Assembly: GCA_021781095.1 (NCBI GenBank)
Contig: JAJXXM010000348.1
Span: 1-8,904 of the forward strand
Direction of reading: 5' to 3'
DNA: 8,904 nucleotides
Source: a bacterium
GTDB taxonomy: Bacteria > Eremiobacterota > Eremiobacteria > Baltobacterales > Baltobacteraceae
The position numbers and the translations under genes are program-made. The notes under the pieces were generated by a model that was not told where the DNA came from, did not search any database, and saw only the letters and a program-made list of their open reading frames with translations. Positions 5,992-8,904 of the stretch are shown piece after piece; within the stretch, counting starts at the first letter, position 1; the number at the start of each line of letters is the position of its first letter.

Positions 5992-8123
5992 CGCTGCATC
6001 CTTTCGTTCGTTCCGAGTTCGGGGATCGATTCGTCGACCGTCGAGGTAAAATAATTAGCGAGGTCGGAGGCCAGAAGATCGCCGAGTGAGAGCGCCGGAA
6101 GCCCGAGAATTTCCTCCTCGGTCTTCAGCACGCTCGCGGTGCTCGCGTGTGCGTGGCCGAGAAAGCCGCGCTTGGCATACGGCGAGACGATCACTGCGAA
6201 GCTGTGCTTCGGGTCGGCCGCGGTCGCCCCGATCGCCTGGCGCGGAGAGATGAATATCGCGGTCGATCCCCACGCATTGCTTTTTACAATCGCATCGACG
6301 ATCTTCCCAAGCGCGCGATCCTGCACGAGCGGATTATTCGACGAGAGCTCGATCGCTTGATACGTGGGAATGTCCCCGCGCCGCGCTTCGCGTGCGTACT
6401 GAGAAACGAATGCGTCGGCAAGCGCTCGATCGCTCGCGCGCGCGCCGGGCTTCGGAGCGTATCCAACGGCCCCATGAAGGACGTGCAGCAAGGGAATACC
6501 GATCGCCATCGGCCCTTCCGGCACCATCGCTCCATAAACGCGGTAACTCATTCCCGCCCGCGCGAGGGCGTTGACGATATATCCGCTGCGCGGGTAGAGA
6601 TCGGGCGGCATCGCAGCGACGGAGCGGCGCCCGCGAAACGTATCGAGGAGCCACGCCGAAGGCGTGATCGTTCCCGAATAGGTCAACTGCGAACCGAGCT
6701 CACTCGTGGGGGCGTCGGCGTAGTAATCGCCAACCACGGCAAAATCATTCGCGAGCACGCGAAGATTCGGTGTCGAATTAAAATACGTGGGACCGAGCGA
6801 GATATCGACGACGTGAGCGATGGCGTCGCTCTTCCGCCCCGAACGTAACGGCGGAACGAGCGTGCCGCCGCGCACGAGGTGCGAGACGCGCGAGTAGCGG
6901 AGCGCCGAGAGGGTCGTCCGTTCGAGTGGAATTTTCGTCAGCGCGATCCGCTCGAGCGTCGCGCTCACGCCGTTGCCTTCCGCATTTGCAACGAACAAGA
7001 GTTTGTCGTTGGGAGCGAGCGATACGGCGATCGGGCGCGCACCCGTGGGGATGAGACCGAGCCGATGGAGGACACCCGGCGTACTCGCGTCGAGCACGGC
7101 TACGGCGTTGAGCCCCGAGAGTGCGACGAAGAGCTCGTGCCCGGTCATCGAGGGAACCATCGCCGTCGGCATCGTTCCGTAGGGCGCGTCGGCAAAGAGT
7201 CGCAGATCGATGCCGTCCACCACGTGCGGCGCATCGCCAAGAGAGACGGCGACAACGCGATCGACGCCGGCGAGCGTGACGTAGGCAAAGCGCCCACCCG
7301 GCTCGATCGCCACCGCTTCGGGATCGACGCCGCCAACCGTCGTCGCCCCGTCGAGCGGAGCATCGAGGGGGATGTTTTCCGAGCTCGCCGTCGAGGAATC
7401 GAGCGAGCGCACCGCCAGGTTTGAAGCGCTCGCCGCCGCGCCCGCGGCGAAGATGCGCGGCCCGAATGCGGCAAGGCCGCTGGGAAGCGCACCGACGCTC
7501 ATCGAGGCGACCGGCCTGCGCGTCGCGAGGTCGATCGTATCGACGCGAGCGTTGCGATCGTCCGCGACGAGCAGCAGATGCCCCGATTCCGCTAATGCGA
7601 GGTGCATCGGCTCGGGGTCGCTGCCCGGAAGCGAGATCCCCGGGTGGATCTGCGCGAGCGATCCGTCGGCGCCCACCGAAAAGAGCGCGATTTTTCCGGC
7701 CCGCGCCTCCGAGGCGACGAGGATCGTCCGGCTGGGCATTGCGGGATCGTGAAGAGCGATCAGCCCGCCGATGATTTCGGTACGCGAGCCGCTATTGGGA
7801 ACGCGGGCCACGATCTGCATCGTGCGCGTATCGACCGTTTGCAGCAGCGTCCCGCCGCTCGCGGCGCGCCCGCCCACGACGGCGAAGCGCCCCCCGGGGA
7901 TCAATGCGAGCGCGGTGACGCTCGCGCCGATCGCGACGCTCTTGCCGACGGGAGCGACGATGCGCCCGCTCGGAAGAATCGCCACGAAGGGCAGCCCGGG
8001 ATGCGGGATGCCCGCCGGACGATTTCCGGCGGGGGCGCTATAGAGGCGGGTGGTAGCGGGCGCGGCGCCCAGCAAAACGGCGGCCAATGCCGCCGCGATG
8101 AGAGAACGGAGTTGCACCCCCAT
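5988..8123 (-). CDS. Secreted beta-propeller protein with degenerate alkaline-phosphatase-like phosphoesterase domain
   Basis: The 711-residue protein begins with a signal peptide (hydrophobic residues 5-21, likely cleavage after APA at about 23), so it is exported. Residues about 40-395 look like YVTN/lactonase-type propeller blades, with repeated patterns such as ALALIPGGRFAVVGG, VAIEPGGRFAYVTLAG and AVSLAPNDKLLFVANAEG. Residues about 434-693 match the phosphoesterase (PF04185-like) half of YncE-phosphatase fusion proteins: AHVVDIS, TPNLRVLANDFAVVGDYYAD, FAVIVSPYAKRGF and STASVLKTEEEILGLPALS. The usual KENRTYDQ nucleophile stretch, the SADGH block and the EDD/DH metal ligands are absent; the positions read ISLGPTYFN, TSELGSQ and ISPRQAIGA. 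It is about 100 or more residues shorter than active fusions. The ATG has no good ribosome binding site and an in-frame TAG two codons upstream fixes the upper limit of the frame. It likely acts as a surface or periplasmic binding protein. Confidence 0.8.
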   Translation of the reverse strand: MGVQLRSLIAAALAAVLLGAAPATTRLYSAPAGNRPAGIPHPGLPFVAILPSGRIVAPVGKSVAIGASVTALALIPGGRFAVVGGRAASGGTLLQTVDTRTMQIVARVPNSGSRTEIIGGLIALHDPAMPSRTILVASEARAGKIALFSVGADGSLAQIHPGISLPGSDPEPMHLALAESGHLLLVADDRNARVDTIDLATRRPVASMSVGALPSGLAAFGPRIFAAGAAASASNLAVRSLDSSTASSENIPLDAPLDGATTVGGVDPEAVAIEPGGRFAYVTLAGVDRVVAVSLGDAPHVVDGIDLRLFADAPYGTMPTAMVPSMTGHELFVALSGLNAVAVLDASTPGVLHRLGLIPTGARPIAVSLAPNDKLLFVANAEGNGVSATLERIALTKIPLERTTLSALRYSRVSHLVRGGTLVPPLRSGRKSDAIAHVVDISLGPTYFNSTPNLRVLANDFAVVGDYYADAPTSELGSQLTYSGTITPSAWLLDTFRGRRSVAAMPPDLYPRSGYIVNALARAGMSYRVYGAMVPEGPMAIGIPLLHVLHGAVGYAPKPGARASDRALADAFVSQYAREARRGDIPTYQAIELSSNNPLVQDRALGKIVDAIVKSNAWGSTAIFISPRQAIGATAADPKHSFAVIVSPYAKRGFLGHAHASTASVLKTEEEILGLPALSLGDLLASDLANYFTSTVDESIPELGTNERMQR

Positions 8124-8165
8124 AGGCTACGGACGAAGGGCGGCGATGCCCTCCCTTTTTCTCGT
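8124..8165 (-). promoter_or_regulatory. Leader between regulator and propeller gene with SD-like run and small hairpin
   Basis: In the direction of transcription this 42-bp gap reads AAAAAGGGAGGGC, then ATCGCC, then GCCCT, then 13 nt to the propeller ATG. The 5-bp stem AGGGC/GCCCT (8148-8152 with 8137-8141) would place the AAGGG run (8153-8157) closer to the start codon if folded. Directly before the ATG there is no Shine-Dalgarno sequence. The arrangement might tune translation of the propeller gene, or may be chance in a GC-rich gap. Confidence 0.3.
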
Positions 8166-8858
8166 TTACGGTTTGTCGAGGCGATAGCCGATGCCGCGAA
8201 CGCTCGCGATTTCGAGGGGTGCGGCGATCTCGCTGATTTTCTTGCGGAGGGCGGCGATATGCACGTCGACCACGCGCGTCGGGACCCCCGACGTATCGTT
8301 CCAGACGTGCTGGAGGATCTGGGCCCGCGTGAGGAGCCGTCCCTCCGCCTCGGCCAAGAACCAGAGGAGCCGGAATTCCAACGCGGTCAGGGTCGCCGTC
8401 GTCGCTCCATGCACGATAGCGTGCTGATCGCGGTCGAGAACCGCCTCCCCGATCCGCAATTGCGAATCGAGCTCGCGGATGGCTACCGAGCGATCCCGGC
8501 GCCGGAGAAACGACGCGACGCGCGCGACGAGTTCGTTGCCGGAGAACGGTTTGGTGATGTAGTCGTCCGCGCCGAGCCCGAGCCCCAAAAGTATATCCTG
8601 TTCGCGCGTATGCCCGCTCACCATGAGGATATAGCAGTTCTGGGTATTGCAGAGTGACGTGCAGACGTCGAGCCCCGAGATATCCGGAAGGCCGACGTCG
8701 AGTACGACGACATCGGGGCGCTGATCGGCTGCAATTTCAAGCCCTTCGACGCCCGACCCGGTGACGCGAACCTCGTACCCGGCGCGTTCGAGTACGCTAC
8801 GTTCGAGAGCTGCGACATCGTCATCATCTTCTATGACGAGAATGCGTCCCTGCGGCAT
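8166..8858 (-). CDS. OmpR/PhoB-family response regulator
   Basis: This 230-residue transcription factor of a two-component system has an N-terminal receiver domain (about 4-120) and a C-terminal winged helix (about 133-229). In the receiver the acidic pocket is Asp11/Asp12 (VIEDDDD), the phospho-acceptor is Asp54 (VVLDVGLPD), the switch Ser is Ser81 (MVSGHT) and the conserved Lys is Lys103 (ITKPF). The winged helix shows LTALEFRLLWFL, LLTRAQILQHVW, TRVVDVHIAALRKKI and VRGIGYRL. GGAGG lies at ideal distance from the ATG, the strongest ribosome binding site in the window. It is the first gene of the minus-strand run, 42 bp before the propeller gene. No histidine kinase is in the window; it may lie beyond the right edge or elsewhere. 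Autoregulation of the operon is plausible but not shown. Confidence 0.96.
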   Translation of the reverse strand: MPQGRILVIEDDDDVAALERSVLERAGYEVRVTGSGVEGLEIAADQRPDVVVLDVGLPDISGLDVCTSLCNTQNCYILMVSGHTREQDILLGLGLGADDYITKPFSGNELVARVASFLRRRDRSVAIRELDSQLRIGEAVLDRDQHAIVHGATTATLTALEFRLLWFLAEAEGRLLTRAQILQHVWNDTSGVPTRVVDVHIAALRKKISEIAAPLEIASVRGIGYRLDKP

Positions 8859-8904
8859 GGTTCCTCCGACTTCAAGTTCGGGAAACGGCTACGAGCGATC
8901 AGAC
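8859..8904 (-). promoter_or_regulatory. Upstream leader of the response regulator (window edge)
   Basis: The GGAGG ribosome binding site of the regulator lies here at 8863-8867. The remaining bases up to the window edge hold no gene end and no recognisable -35/-10 pair or direct repeats. The operon promoter probably lies here or just beyond the edge. Confidence 0.4.

Noticed and set aside
4708..6054. A 448-codon plus-strand open frame opposite the metallophosphoesterase and DDAH-like genes
   Set aside because: It is a shadow of two well-supported minus-strand genes; the composition is arginine-rich with no domain pattern.
8137..8160. Intrinsic terminator (AGGGC/GCCCT stem then TTTTT) on the plus strand
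   Set aside because: The stem is only 5 bp, the T-run is offset by 3 bases, and no plus-strand gene lies upstream of it to terminate.
7602..8657. A 351-codon plus-strand open frame opposite the propeller and regulator genes
   Set aside because: It runs antisense across two clear genes and the gap between them, and has no recognisable motif or ribosome binding site.

Overview
This 8.9 kb window is GC-rich (roughly 60% or more by eye) and densely coded. It comes from a bacterium and holds nine protein genes, one 326-bp repeat-bearing intergenic stretch at the left edge, and no RNA gene or CRISPR array that I can see. Protein-level features (a secreted beta-propeller protein, an OmpR-type regulator, an HTH/metallo-beta-lactamase fusion) and GTCA/CGAG-type short repeats would fit an uncultured high-GC soil or rock lineage such as Eremiobacterota (WPS-2). 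That assignment is a guess; nothing in the window fixes the phylum.

Left part (1-1262). A non-coding stretch carries a short tandem repeat (198-292). It is followed by trxB (thioredoxin reductase, minus strand, 327-1262), with a hairpin directly after its stop codon.

Middle plus-strand pair (1343-2934). Divergent from trxB across 80 bp lie an HTH-metallo-beta-lactamase hydrolase and an isoprenylcysteine-methyltransferase-like (ICMT/PEMT family) membrane protein. They overlap by ATGA. Both divergent genes carry the same GTCGAAGAG block at their ribosome binding sites, which makes a perfect 9-bp inverted repeat across the shared promoter region.

Right part (2941-8858, minus strand, read right to left). 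Six genes look like one operon: an OmpR/PhoB response regulator; a secreted beta-propeller protein with an alkaline-phosphatase-like (phosphoesterase) C-terminal domain; a DDAH/arginine-deiminase-superfamily protein; a calcineurin-like metallophosphoesterase; and an ABC-2 exporter ATPase with its permease. Three of the five junctions are 4-bp ATGA overlaps, one is an 8-bp gap and one a 42-bp gap. The operon ends 6 bp from the convergent methyltransferase gene.

The most unusual point is that two adjacent proteins in this operon look like pseudoenzymes. The DDAH-like protein has Ser where the catalytic His should be and Pro where the catalytic Cys should be. The propeller protein's C-terminal domain keeps the phosphoesterase fold signature but lacks the nucleophile motif and the metal-binding Asp/His motifs. 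A regulator-led, translationally coupled set of two apparently inactive enzyme relatives, one active-looking phosphoesterase and an exporter is the best candidate here for an undescribed system. Its function cannot be read from the sequence.
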